Assembly: GCA_964575605.1 (NCBI GenBank)
Contig: CAZNRN010000011.1
Coordinates: 48,246 to 112,245 of the forward strand
DNA: 64,000 nucleotides
Direction: 5' to 3'
From: JAPWJZ01 sp964575605
Lineage (GTDB): Bacteria; Pseudomonadota; Alphaproteobacteria; Micavibrionales; UBA2020
Part shown: positions 1 through 8,351 of the stretch, one piece after another
How the letters are laid out: every line of letters begins with the position of its first letter
Numbering within the stretch: the first letter of the stretch is position 1
Program-made: the position numbers and the translations under genes
Notes under the pieces: generated by a model
Seen by the model: only the letters and a program-made list of their open reading frames with translations
Databases searched by the model: none
What the model was told of the DNA's origin: nothing

Positions 1-492
1 TCCACGGATATCGGCGACGTCGTCCTCGACCCCTTCTTCGGGACGGGCACGACGGGCGCGGTTGCCAAGAAGCTCGGCCGCGACTTCATCGGCCTCGAGC
101 GCGAGGAAGACTACATCATCCACGCGAAAAAACGCATCGACGCCATCAAGACCGGCGACGAAACGCTGCTGAAACCCATCGAGAAGCGCGAAGAGCCCCG
201 CGTCCCCTTCGGCCAGGTGGTCGAACAGGGCCTGCTGGAACCCGGCACGGTGCTCTTCGACCATTCGCGCCGTTATTCAGCGCGCGTGCGGGCGGACGGC
301 AACCTCGTGGCGCGGAACCATACGGGCGACCACAAAGGCTCTATCCATAAAGTCGGCGCAGCGCTCCAGGGCCTGCCCTCTTGCAACGGCTGGACGTTCT
401 GGCATTTCGAGAACAAGGGCAAGGTCTGGCCCATCGACGTGCTCAGGCAGGAAATCCGCCAGCAGATCGCGCCGCAGCAACCGAATTCTTAA
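1..492 (+). CDS. ccrM: CcrM-type DNA (adenine-N6) methyltransferase, C-terminal part
   Basis: The frame is open from base 1, so the start lies outside the window; 163 residues are visible. Residues 10-17 read DPFFGTGT, the SAM-binding motif I (FxGxG) that comes late in beta-class amino-methyltransferases, followed by KKLGRDFIGLERE. After about residue 75 comes a C-terminal domain of the type (RAMA-like) found at the end of CcrM proteins. CcrM is the solitary cell-cycle methylase of alphaproteobacteria and methylates GANTC; the site specificity here is inferred from the family. The catalytic DPPY motif is not in the window. A strong terminator follows 20 bases after the stop. Confidence 0.88.
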   Translation, partial: STDIGDVVLDPFFGTGTTGAVAKKLGRDFIGLEREEDYIIHAKKRIDAIKTGDETLLKPIEKREEPRVPFGQVVEQGLLEPGTVLFDHSRRYSARVRADGNLVARNHTGDHKGSIHKVGAALQGLPSCNGWTFWHFENKGKVWPIDVLRQEIRQQIAPQQPNS

Positions 493-511
493 GCTTCATC
501 TCCGCAACTAC

Positions 512-550
512 AAAGGGCGCCGTGTGTCACAACCCGGCGCCCCTTTTTTT
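512..550 (+). terminator. Rho-independent terminator after ccrM
   Basis: Inverted repeat AAGGGCGCCG / CGGCGCCCCTT with a loop of about 11 bases, directly followed by a run of seven or more T. It lies between the converging ccrM gene and the ankyrin gene. Confidence 0.85.
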
Positions 551-553
551 GCC

Positions 554-1327
554 TTATTTGGGCTGCTTGAATTTAAGGCTCGTCCTGATAGAGATTTTCG
601 CAGAAGTACCTTGGCTGAACTGCCCGGCCATGCGGTTACATTCGGCTTCGAAGATAGCGGTCAAGTCTCGCTCCGCCGCCAAATCCAGGCATGTCTTTCC
701 GTTCGCATCCTTGATGGTAGTATCAGCCCCGCATTCAAGCAGTTCGGCCATTGCGCTCGTATTGCGGAACAACATCGCAAGATGAAGCGGGGTCGCCAGA
801 TCATTGTCACGCACGTTCACGTTAGCGCCCTGCGCTGCAAGCGTCTTGATGTTGCCCTGGCCCTTGCCTAACATCGCCGCGTGAAAGACCGCTGTCCGGC
901 CGCGGGTATCGACTGCATTCACATCCGCCCCTCCTGCGATCAAAATATTGATTGCCTCGTCGGGGCCTCCGCGCAAGACTGAATGCATCAACGCTGTGGC
1001 GTTTTCTTTGCCCGAAGTGACGTTAATGGCTGCGCCCCGGCCAACCAGCCATCGCAAGCCTTCAACACTGCCGTTTCGCGCCATCCAAACGATGAAAGGC
1101 TGTTCCTGATGGGTTTCGGGGGCGGCGGCACCCGCCGAGGCGAGATAGTCCAGAATTTCTATTTTGCCGAAATGCGCTGCGCGGACAAAAGCCGTTTCAG
1201 CACGCGAGTTTTGCAGCGTCAGCACCTCGCTTCCATACCTTTGTACAAATTCGCGGACGAAACGAAGGCCGTCGTCGTATCCTGCATGATTGACAAAATT
1301 ATCGATGTCTTCTTGCGAGAACTTCAT
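554..1327 (-). CDS. Ankyrin-repeat protein
   Basis: 257 residues without a signal peptide, so probably cytoplasmic. From about residue 45 on there are five to six ankyrin units with the typical TPLH / G-A-D / N-V-x-D pattern, such as TALMHSVLRGG, GADVNAVDTRGRTAVFHAA and ATPLHLAMLFRN. The last repeat ends in DANGKTCLDLA. Ankyrin repeats bind proteins; no partner can be named. The start lies 1 base from the end of the upstream HETTH gene on the same strand, so the two are very likely co-transcribed and may work together. The C-terminal tail is basic (KFKQPK). Confidence 0.8.
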   Translation of the reverse strand: MKFSQEDIDNFVNHAGYDDGLRFVREFVQRYGSEVLTLQNSRAETAFVRAAHFGKIEILDYLASAGAAAPETHQEQPFIVWMARNGSVEGLRWLVGRGAAINVTSGKENATALMHSVLRGGPDEAINILIAGGADVNAVDTRGRTAVFHAAMLGKGQGNIKTLAAQGANVNVRDNDLATPLHLAMLFRNTSAMAELLECGADTTIKDANGKTCLDLAAERDLTAIFEAECNRMAGQFSQGTSAKISIRTSLKFKQPK

Positions 1328-1328
1328 T

Positions 1329-2369
1329 TCAAACTACTGGCGGTGTGGGAGCGGCGGCATTGGCGGCGGCCTGTTTATTGTACGCCTGCGCTATAAACTG
1401 TTCGCGGGTCAGGCCGATGTGGGCGAGCGCCTCGGAAAGCGTTGGCAGTTCGTCGGAATTGGTAATGCCGCAGCTTTTATTGATTTCATCCAGCTTCTGC
1501 TGCGTATGCGGCAGCATGACGGGTTTTTCAAGGAATTCGGGCAAGACATTACCCGTACCAAAAACATTTGGGCCGCAGGACGCGCCGATCATCGCGATAT
1601 CTTCGGGTTCCAGGCGAACGAAGACGAGGTTCGTTTCTTTTTCCGATTTGCGCTTGGCCATGCCGCCGGCGTAATTCTTCAACGCCTGGTCCTGGATGCT
1701 GTTCTTGAAGCGCTCTTCGGCGTCGGGGTTGTCCCAATAGAAACTCTTCGACAAGGATTTGCGCGCGGCGTCGATCAGCGCGTCACCCAGCGTGGCGGCG
1801 TTCTTGCGTATCTCCGCAAACTCCGTGGCAGAAACCGCGTCGCCCGAGGTGCGTTCCCATACCTCAGGCAGCATCTCGGCCAGCATCGCGTTGAAGAAAG
1901 CCTGCTTGGTATATGCATCCTGCTCGCAGCGCTCTTCCAAAGTCACCCAGTCCCGCGGGCAGATGATGATTTTGGTGTCGGGGTTGAATGGGCTGGCGTG
2001 AAGTGCGGGCGACAGCAGCTTTTGCAGCGCATGCGTTGTTTCATGCACCATGGCCGAGAAAAGCTTGGGCAGGCTTTCTTCCGCCGCAGGTCCATAGGTG
2101 ATTTCGTTGATGAAGCCGCGCGGCTTGTACGAGAAGGAACAGTAATCGGCAAGGCAGTTGCTGAAGAAGATATCGATCTTCTGCTTGCAGCCGGATTCCT
2201 CGGCGCGCTTCAGGAATTCCATGCCGATGCCCCGCGCCTCGGGGTCTTCCAGCATGCCGATCCAGTCCTTGGCGGTTTTGATCGCATTGTCGAGGAAAGC
2301 CTCGCGCGCCTGCTTGTGGGCGGCGGCCTGCTCCTTAAATGTGCGCTTCAAATTGTCTTTGTCGTCCAC
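1329..2369 (-). CDS. Putative zinc metallopeptidase (HETTH motif)
   Basis: 346 residues, no signal peptide. Residues 109-113 are HETTH inside AMVHETTHALQKL, a gluzincin-like HExxH helix in a hydrophobic setting. Several acidic residues downstream could supply the third ligand, but none can be assigned with certainty. Earlier residues (about 60-95) contain Cys and aromatic clusters. The C-terminus is rich in Ala/Pro and ends in APTPPVV. It resembles the DUF6782-type putative metallopeptidases seen in some alphaproteobacteria, a family name given from memory. It is followed immediately by an ankyrin-repeat gene on the same strand. Confidence 0.6.
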   Translation of the reverse strand: MDDKDNLKRTFKEQAAAHKQAREAFLDNAIKTAKDWIGMLEDPEARGIGMEFLKRAEESGCKQKIDIFFSNCLADYCSFSYKPRGFINEITYGPAAEESLPKLFSAMVHETTHALQKLLSPALHASPFNPDTKIIICPRDWVTLEERCEQDAYTKQAFFNAMLAEMLPEVWERTSGDAVSATEFAEIRKNAATLGDALIDAARKSLSKSFYWDNPDAEERFKNSIQDQALKNYAGGMAKRKSEKETNLVFVRLEPEDIAMIGASCGPNVFGTGNVLPEFLEKPVMLPHTQQKLDEINKSCGITNSDELPTLSEALAHIGLTREQFIAQAYNKQAAANAAAPTPPVV

Positions 2370-2415
2370 AAATGCCCCGCAACCGGCGAGAGCCGGTTCT
2401 GTATATGCATGCTAT

Positions 2416-2444
2416 ATTATATGTAAAATTAGTAAAAACAGAAA
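2416..2444 (-). promoter_or_regulatory. Possible promoter for the HETTH/ankyrin gene pair
   Basis: On the minus strand a perfect TATAAT (complement of 2416-2421) lies 17 bases after TTTCTG in an unusually AT-rich stretch. The -35 match is weak. Between it and the start codon lies a perfect hairpin AACCGGC-GAGA-GCCGGTT (2381-2398) in the presumed 5' leader. Confidence 0.4.
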
Positions 2445-2491
2445 TAATCTTTGTATTTCCGTTGTTTATCAGCCGTTTAGGCTCAAGATTG

Positions 2492-3259
2492 TTACTTGAT
2501 CTGCACGCTGGTCAGGTATTTAGTCATGTCGTAGTCGAGGAAGATATCGACGTTCGTTACCTCTCCCTTGAGGAACACGCCGGTGACGTTACGCGAGCCG
2601 GTAGTGCGGTCGATACCCATGACGCGCACGCGGATGCGCACGTAAAGGCGGCGGTCGTTGTTCTTCTGCTGCGTCATGCGGTCGAGCAGTGATTTCGCTT
2701 CGTCCACCGGCAGCTTAAGGCGATCGATGGTCAGCGGCTGGTTCAGCACGAAGGTGTAATAGCCCGGGAATATCGCGCTGGGCGTCAGGTCGTGGCAGAG
2801 CCTGCGCACTTTCGGGTCTTCACCTGCAGTGCCGCCGCCTTCGTAAAGGACCATCGAGCCGACACGCACCATCGCGCTGTTTTTGCCGAGCGGAAAATCC
2901 TGCGTTTCGAAGTTATAGCGGTCGAGATAGAGCGTGCCGCTCATCTGGTATTGAATGCGGTAGTATTCTTTTTTCGAACCGACGCGGTTGATGATCTGCT
3001 GGCGGATCTTGTTCCACTCGAAGTCGTTCTTGTACTTGTCGTAGTAAAGGCCACAATACATCAGCTTGGCGTATTCATCGGCGACTTTCGGGTTCTGGAT
3101 GTCGAGGCCGCCCATCATGATGAGCATCTGCGACAACTCGCGGAAAGTCGGGAGAGCGAAAGATTCACCCTTGTCACCGCCGACGACTGCAGCGGGCGAC
3201 GGATTGGAGGCGACAATAGACAGCGCCAGCATCCCCAGAAAGGCAAAAACGAATCTCAT
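2492..3259 (-). CDS. Secreted protein of unknown function
   Basis: 255 residues from the start at 3259; an in-frame ATG at 3322 would add 21 residues before the signal peptide and overlap the mutY stop codon. Residues 1-24 (MRFVFAFLGMLALSIVA...SPAA) form a signal peptide, so the protein is periplasmic or outer-membrane associated. The mature part has alternating hydrophobic residues and a C-terminal section (VTNVDIFLDYDMTKYLTS) suggesting beta structure. Two cysteines are visible (MYCGLYY and RLCHDL). No family was recognised. It follows mutY on the same strand after about 60 bases and may share its transcript. Confidence 0.7.
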   Translation of the reverse strand: MRFVFAFLGMLALSIVASNPSPAAVVGGDKGESFALPTFRELSQMLIMMGGLDIQNPKVADEYAKLMYCGLYYDKYKNDFEWNKIRQQIINRVGSKKEYYRIQYQMSGTLYLDRYNFETQDFPLGKNSAMVRVGSMVLYEGGGTAGEDPKVRRLCHDLTPSAIFPGYYTFVLNQPLTIDRLKLPVDEAKSLLDRMTQQKNNDRRLYVRIRVRVMGIDRTTGSRNVTGVFLKGEVTNVDIFLDYDMTKYLTSVQIK

Positions 3260-3318
3260 TGGTTTTATCCCGAAAAAATCTTTCCCTGACAGCATTTTAG
3301 ACAGTGTGGGACATTTTC

Positions 3319-4392
3319 TCAAGCACGTTTGGCCGAAGCCAGCTTCACGGCCTTCTTCATAAGCGTCGGAAGCGCATATTCATCAAGGTTTTTGGCCGTT
3401 ACCCATACGCCTTGGTGTAGTTTCGCATTTTTCGTATCACTGCCCACCCATATTTCCAAAACAAGGTCAAAGTGGGTGAAGGTATGCCGCACCTCGGCCC
3501 CCAGCGCTTCAAGTTTTTTAAAAGATGATGGCGGCGGCAAGGCCGCGACAGCCGATTTGTTTTCAATCCATTCTGTCGTCGGCAGCTGGTACATGCCTTC
3601 GTAAAGCCCCTTCCCGCTCCGCTTGTGGATCAGGAATTCGCCCTTGCTGTTCACGACCCAATAAACCTTGCCGTAGCGGATCGGACGCGCCGCCTTGGCC
3701 AGTTTGCGTGGCAACTCTTCGGCGATGCCAAGCTTTCGCGCCTTGCATTCCTCGCGCCAGGGGCACAGGCCGCATTTCGGTTTGCGCGGCGTGCAGACGG
3801 TCGCGCCCAGCTCCATGAAGCCCTGCGTGAAATCGCCGGGGCTGGTGTTGCCCTCCGCCAATTTCACGGCGCCTGCGCGGATTGTTTCTTTTGACAGCGG
3901 CAGTGGTTCTTCAATGGCAAAGAAGCGCGAGACCACACGTTCCACATTTCCATCAACCGCTACTGCAGGCTGGTTAAACGCAATAGACGCAATCGCCGCC
4001 GCCGTATAAGGGCCGATGCCGGGCAGTTCCAGCAGCCCCTCCACCGTTTCGGGGAACTTGCCACCGTGCTGTTCTGTTACCGCCACCGCGCATTTATGCA
4101 GGTTGCGCGCGCGGGCGTAATAGCCAAGCCCCGCCCAGGCTGCGAGAACATCATCGAGCTTTGCCTTCGCAAGGTCCTGGACCTTCGGCCAGCGGTCGAT
4201 GAATTTCATGAAGTACGGCCCGACCGTCACCACCGTCGTCTGCTGCAGCATGATTTCCGACAGCCAGACATGATAGGGGTTTGGCCGCTTGCCCTTCGTC
4301 GCGCGCCACGGCATGACGCGCTGGTATCTTGCGAACCAGTCGAGAAGTGCGGTTTGAAGCGCCTGCACGGGGAGTTTTTTGGCTCTGGACAT
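3319..4392 (-). CDS. mutY: A/G-specific adenine DNA glycosylase MutY
   Basis: 357 residues, normal length. It removes adenine mispaired with 8-oxoguanine. Visible are the catalytic Glu46 in LSEIMLQQT, the helix-hairpin-helix LPGIGPYTAAAIASIAF, catalytic Asp147 in VDGNVERV, and the 4Fe-4S cluster cysteines C200-x6-C207-x2-C210-x5-C216. The C-terminal part (about 230-350) is the NUDIX-like 8-oxoG recognition domain, with HKRSGKGLYEGMYQLP and RHTFTHFDL. It diverges from the DciA-like gene with only 29 bases between start codons, a common alphaproteobacterial arrangement. Confidence 0.97.
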   Translation of the reverse strand: MSRAKKLPVQALQTALLDWFARYQRVMPWRATKGKRPNPYHVWLSEIMLQQTTVVTVGPYFMKFIDRWPKVQDLAKAKLDDVLAAWAGLGYYARARNLHKCAVAVTEQHGGKFPETVEGLLELPGIGPYTAAAIASIAFNQPAVAVDGNVERVVSRFFAIEEPLPLSKETIRAGAVKLAEGNTSPGDFTQGFMELGATVCTPRKPKCGLCPWREECKARKLGIAEELPRKLAKAARPIRYGKVYWVVNSKGEFLIHKRSGKGLYEGMYQLPTTEWIENKSAVAALPPPSSFKKLEALGAEVRHTFTHFDLVLEIWVGSDTKNAKLHQGVWVTAKNLDEYALPTLMKKAVKLASAKRA

Positions 4393-4421
4393 ACCCCTTT
4401 AAATAGCCATACTCTGCCACT

Positions 4422-4916
4422 ATGACAACCGGAAACCGCCCGCGCCCGCTCTCGGACCTCGTGCCCGCACTGACGAAGCCCATCTTCGGCAGCAAGAACC
4501 TCTTGTTCGGCAAGATGGTGGCGGGATGGGCGCAGATCGCGGGAGCCGATATCGCCGCGCGCGCGGTGCCGCTGGAGATGAAATTCCAGCGGAAGGCCGA
4601 GAAGGAAAAGAACGGGTCGCCGCAGGCCGTGCTGGTCGTCGCCGTCTCGCCCGCCTTTGCGCTGGAGTTCAGCTACCAGAAAAGCCTGCTCATTGAGCGG
4701 CTGAATATGTTCTTTGGCTATCAAGCCATCAAGGACATCAAGATCATCCAGAATTCAGAGATTATGGATAATAAAAAGCCCGCGAAAGCCAAAACCCGCC
4801 CCGTAACGTTGCAGGAACAGCAGAACATCGACGCCATCACGGCGAATGTTCAAGATAACGATTTACAAACTGCGTTAAAAAATCTAGGAAAAGCAATCGC
4901 CTCGCGCAAGGAATAG
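4422..4916 (+). CDS. DUF721 / DciA-like protein
   Basis: 164 residues. The N-terminal part (about 10-105) matches DUF721: LSDLVPALTKPIFG, GKMVAGWAQIAGADIAARAVPLEM, then VAVSPAFALEFSYQKSLLIERLNMFFG, the KH-like fold with an early Trp. DciA proteins load or recruit the replicative helicase DnaB, but alphaproteobacterial DUF721 members are diverse, so the role is an inference. The last 55 residues are polar and probably disordered. The position divergent from mutY is the usual one in alphaproteobacteria. Confidence 0.8.
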   Translation: MTTGNRPRPLSDLVPALTKPIFGSKNLLFGKMVAGWAQIAGADIAARAVPLEMKFQRKAEKEKNGSPQAVLVVAVSPAFALEFSYQKSLLIERLNMFFGYQAIKDIKIIQNSEIMDNKKPAKAKTRPVTLQEQQNIDAITANVQDNDLQTALKNLGKAIASRKE

Positions 4917-4966
4917 CCCTTAGCGCCGGCTTTCAGTTAAGTAAAAAGAATTAACAAGGTGCATTA

Positions 4967-5536
4967 ATGGCCAAAGTAGCCGCAAACACCCTCCGCAAGG
5001 GTATGGTCGTCGAATACAACAACAAGCTGTGGGTGGTGATGGAAAACGAACTCCGCTCCCCCGGCAAAGGCGCCGCTGTGGCGCAGGTCGTCATGCGCGA
5101 CATCCAGAACGGCACGAAAATGGATATCCGCTTCGCGACCCAGGACATGGTCGAACGCGCGCGCGTTGACGAAGAAGAATATCAGTATCTCTACAACGAC
5201 GGTAACCACTACACCTTCATGCACACCGAGACCTTCGAGCAGGTCATCGTGGACAAGGAACTGATCGGCGAACCCGCACAGTTCCTGCAAGAAAACATGA
5301 TCTGTATCCTGCAGATGAACGAAGGCAAGCCCCTTTCCGTCACGCTGCCTGAAACCGTCACGATGACGATCACCGAGGCAGACCCCGTTGTGAAGGGCCA
5401 GACTGCTTCTTCGTCGTACAAGCCCGCCGTGCTGGAAAACGGCGCGCGCGTGCTGGTGCCGCCGCATATCGAAAGCGGCACGCGCATCGTCGTGCGCACC
5501 GAAGACGCTTCCTACGTCGAACGCGCGAAAGACTAA
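4967..5536 (+). CDS. efp: Translation elongation factor P
   Basis: 189 residues, full length. EF-P binds between the P and E sites of the ribosome and relieves stalling at polyproline. Lys34 in the loop SPGKGAA is the residue that family members modify (beta-lysyl-lysine in many proteobacteria); the modifying genes are not in this window. KOW-like, central and C-terminal OB domains are all present, ending in GTRIVVRTEDASYVERAKD. Only 5 bases separate it from the monophosphatase, so the two are co-transcribed. The downstream OmpA-like gene carries many Pro-Pro codons, a plausible EF-P client. Confidence 0.97.
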   Translation: MAKVAANTLRKGMVVEYNNKLWVVMENELRSPGKGAAVAQVVMRDIQNGTKMDIRFATQDMVERARVDEEEYQYLYNDGNHYTFMHTETFEQVIVDKELIGEPAQFLQENMICILQMNEGKPLSVTLPETVTMTITEADPVVKGQTASSSYKPAVLENGARVLVPPHIESGTRIVVRTEDASYVERAKD

Positions 5537-5541
5537 CCACC

Positions 5542-6372
5542 ATGGCTACTGCACGACGCTCCCCGCATATGAACGTAATGGCGGAGGCCGCCGAAAAGGC
5601 GGGCCGTGCCCTTATCCGCGACTTCGGGGAGGTCGAGCACCTGCAGGTCTCGCGCAAAGGCCCGGGCGATTTCGTTTCCGCCGCAGACCACAAGGCGGAA
5701 AAGATCATCATGGAAACCCTGCTGAAGGGCCGCCCTTCGTATGGTTTCGTGATGGAAGAGTCGGGCGTCAAGAAAGGCACCGATAAAAGCCACAAGTGGA
5801 TCATCGATCCGCTGGACGGCACGACCAACTTCCTTCACGGCATCCCGCAATGGGCAGTTTCGATCGCACTGGAAAAAGACGGCGAAGTGATGGCCGGCCT
5901 GGTCTATGACCCGATTAAAGACGAGATGTTCACCGCCGAAAAAGGCACCGGCGCTTTCATGAACAACCGCCGCATCCGCGTCTCGGGCCGTAGCGTCATG
6001 GCTGACAGCCTCATCGCTATCGGCGGCGCGCGCGTGGGCAACAAGACCTACCGCCAGTACATGGATGAAGTCGAAGCAGTGACCGCTTCCGTGGCCGGCA
6101 CACGCCGTCCGGGCGCAGCCTCGCTCGACCTCTGCTATGTCGCAGCGGGCCGCTTCGAAGGCTTCTGGGAGCGCGAGCTCAACGCATGGGACGTCGCAGC
6201 TGGCGCGCTCATCGTCAAGGAAGCGGGCGGAGTCGTCACCGACCTCGACGGCGGGAAAGATTACGTTTACGGCCGTAGCATCCTCGTCGGCAACGGCGCT
6301 ATCCACGCCGAACTGATGAAAAAGGTGCAGGCCGTCGGCAAGGAAACCAAGAAAGTCAAATCGGCTTCATAG
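5542..6372 (+). CDS. suhB: Inositol monophosphatase family protein (SuhB-like)
   Basis: 276 residues. Metal-binding residues are in place: Glu72/Glu73 in VMEESG, Asp89 and Asp92 in IIDPLDGTTNFLHG, and the C-terminal WDVAAGALIVKEAGG with Asp217. Such enzymes hydrolyse inositol-1-phosphate or related sugar phosphates; some (SuhB) also act in rRNA antitermination, so the physiological role is open. The C-terminus is lysine-rich (KKVKSAS). It lies in the operon efp - this gene - OmpA-like, with gaps of 5 and 8 bases. Confidence 0.92.
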   Translation: MATARRSPHMNVMAEAAEKAGRALIRDFGEVEHLQVSRKGPGDFVSAADHKAEKIIMETLLKGRPSYGFVMEESGVKKGTDKSHKWIIDPLDGTTNFLHGIPQWAVSIALEKDGEVMAGLVYDPIKDEMFTAEKGTGAFMNNRRIRVSGRSVMADSLIAIGGARVGNKTYRQYMDEVEAVTASVAGTRRPGAASLDLCYVAAGRFEGFWERELNAWDVAAGALIVKEAGGVVTDLDGGKDYVYGRSILVGNGAIHAELMKKVQAVGKETKKVKSAS

Positions 6373-6380
6373 GAGTTGAG

Positions 6381-8351
6381 ATGACCAAACATAAATTATT
6401 CCTCGGTGCGGCCGTCATGGCCCTTATGATCGGCAGCGCATCGCCCGCCGGCGCGCAGTATTACACCAATTACAAGCCTAACGACAAACCCTCGGTCGAA
6501 GTCGACATGGGTGTCCTTGACGGCACCGACGAACCGCAGCGCGACACTGCGCCGGGATACGTCCCGCCCGTCGCGCGCGAACAGCTTCCTGTGGCCGAAG
6601 CGCTGACGGTCGAACCCGAACCGGAAGCGGTTCCCGTGCAGGAACCTGCTCCTGCGCCCCAGCCCGTGGTCACACGTGTGCTGAAACCCTCCGGCCCGCC
6701 GCCTGTGCCGAAAGTTGAAGAAGTGGCGGAACAGGCTCCGCCTCCGTACGTTGCTGCTGAACCAGCGCCTGTCGCTGCACAAGCTCCGGCGCCGCGCGCC
6801 GTGCGCCACTATCCGGACAAGCCTTATCGCCCTTACCTGACGACTCCCGTGGCCAAAGCGCCTTCGGCCAAGCCTGCGCCGCAAGTGGCGCAGCCTGCCC
6901 CGGTACGTTCCTATCCGCCCGCGCCCGTGGCAAAGGTTGTCGAAGCGCCCCTGCCTGTCCCTGCGCCGGTTCCCGCGCCGCAGCCTGTACGTTCATATCC
7001 GCCGCAGGTGGCAGCGCCGAACGAAATCGAACCGCCCGCCTCCCTTGCGCCTGCGCCGAAACCGGAAAGCGTCGAATGGGATGAACCCGTGCCGGTTCCC
7101 GCGCTCGCGCCTACGCCTGCGCCGCAAGTGGCTGAAAAGCCCCTGCCGAAACCCGTGCACAAACCCGCGGTGGCCAAGCAGTCCCCCTCGGTCGTCGATG
7201 ATCCGTCTTACAAGCCCGATTACAGCGGCTATTATAAATCCGGCGCGCCTGTGCCCGCCGCCGTCGCGAACCTCGCGCCCAAACATCCGCAGCCCAAGCC
7301 CGAAACGCCGCCCGCACCGAAAGCGGTCGAATCCAAGGTTGCAGTTGCGCCTGCACCCGTCCCGCCTGCGCCGCTGCCCAAGCCGCAGCCCGCGCCCGTG
7401 ATGGACGAACCGAAATCCGCGCCGAAGCTGGACCCGCTGCCTGAAATCGCGACGGAGAAAAGCATCGAGCAGGACATGCCGCCCGCCGCAGAGATCGTGC
7501 CGCTGCCGGAAACAAATATGGCCGAAGCGAAACCGGCCGTTGCGCCCGCTTCGAAAATCGTCTCGATGCCTGAACGTGCCTCGACCCCTGCGCCCTCTTA
7601 CCAGCAGCCGCGTGCGGCCACGAAAATCATTTCCTATCCTGACAGCACAGTCGTCGCGCGCCCCGCGCAGCCTGTCTACCAATCCGGCCCAGCCTTGACG
7701 CCCGAACTGGCGGAAAAACAGCTGGAAGAAAAACCGGCTGAAAAAATCGTTTCGGTGCGGCAGCCTGCGCCCAAGCCGCAGCCCTCCCCCGCGCCGGTCG
7801 AGGGAAACCTGACCACCCCGCCCGCTGAACAGGTTGTCATCCCTGCCAAGCGCGACCCCGCCCCGCCCGCCGCTCTGGCAGCGGCAAGCGAAGGCAAGGA
7901 AGAAAGCATCATCCCGCCCCCGCGCCCCGAGGCAGGCAAGACAGACATTTCGAAGCTCGCCGCCGAGATCGATGGCGCGACGGCAGAAATGGCAACGGCG
8001 CCGAAGATGGAAGAGCCGAAACTGCCTGTCGTCCCTTCGCTGTCAGACCTGACGCTTGATTTCAGCGGCGATTCAATCGACCTGACCGGTCCCTCCCAGC
8101 GCAAGCTGGACGGCGTCGTGCGGCAGATGGCCGACCTCGTCGACGGAGGCCGCCTGCAGGTGCGCAGCTACGCCACCGGCGAGGAAGGCAGCAAGTCGAG
8201 CGCCCGCCGCATTTCACTGGCGCGCGCGCTGTCCGTGCGTTCATACCTGATGGAAAAGGGCGTCACCGCCAAGCGCATCGACGTCCGCGCGCTGGGCGCC
8301 GAGACGGACCGCAACCCGCTCGACCGCGTCGATTTAATCTTCCAGAAGTAA
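6381..8351 (+). CDS. Pro/Ala-rich envelope protein with OmpA-like C-terminal domain
   Basis: 656 residues. Residues 1-25 form a signal peptide ending in SPAGA. Roughly residues 30-550 are a low-complexity Pro/Ala/Val/Lys/Glu segment with recurring short units such as RSYPP, KIVSMPE, KIISYPD and PAPKP, probably an extended periplasmic spacer. The last about 100 residues (LTLDFSGDSIDLTGPSQRKLDGVV ... RISLARALSVRSYLMEKGV ... DVRALGAE) match the OmpA/MotB peptidoglycan-binding fold, with the Asp and Arg positions of the family. It is likely to tether the envelope to the cell wall; the inner partner is unknown. The stop abuts the stop of the converging ABC gene. Confidence 0.82.
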   Translation: MTKHKLFLGAAVMALMIGSASPAGAQYYTNYKPNDKPSVEVDMGVLDGTDEPQRDTAPGYVPPVAREQLPVAEALTVEPEPEAVPVQEPAPAPQPVVTRVLKPSGPPPVPKVEEVAEQAPPPYVAAEPAPVAAQAPAPRAVRHYPDKPYRPYLTTPVAKAPSAKPAPQVAQPAPVRSYPPAPVAKVVEAPLPVPAPVPAPQPVRSYPPQVAAPNEIEPPASLAPAPKPESVEWDEPVPVPALAPTPAPQVAEKPLPKPVHKPAVAKQSPSVVDDPSYKPDYSGYYKSGAPVPAAVANLAPKHPQPKPETPPAPKAVESKVAVAPAPVPPAPLPKPQPAPVMDEPKSAPKLDPLPEIATEKSIEQDMPPAAEIVPLPETNMAEAKPAVAPASKIVSMPERASTPAPSYQQPRAATKIISYPDSTVVARPAQPVYQSGPALTPELAEKQLEEKPAEKIVSVRQPAPKPQPSPAPVEGNLTTPPAEQVVIPAKRDPAPPAALAAASEGKEESIIPPPRPEAGKTDISKLAAEIDGATAEMATAPKMEEPKLPVVPSLSDLTLDFSGDSIDLTGPSQRKLDGVVRQMADLVDGGRLQVRSYATGEEGSKSSARRISLARALSVRSYLMEKGVTAKRIDVRALGAETDRNPLDRVDLIFQK

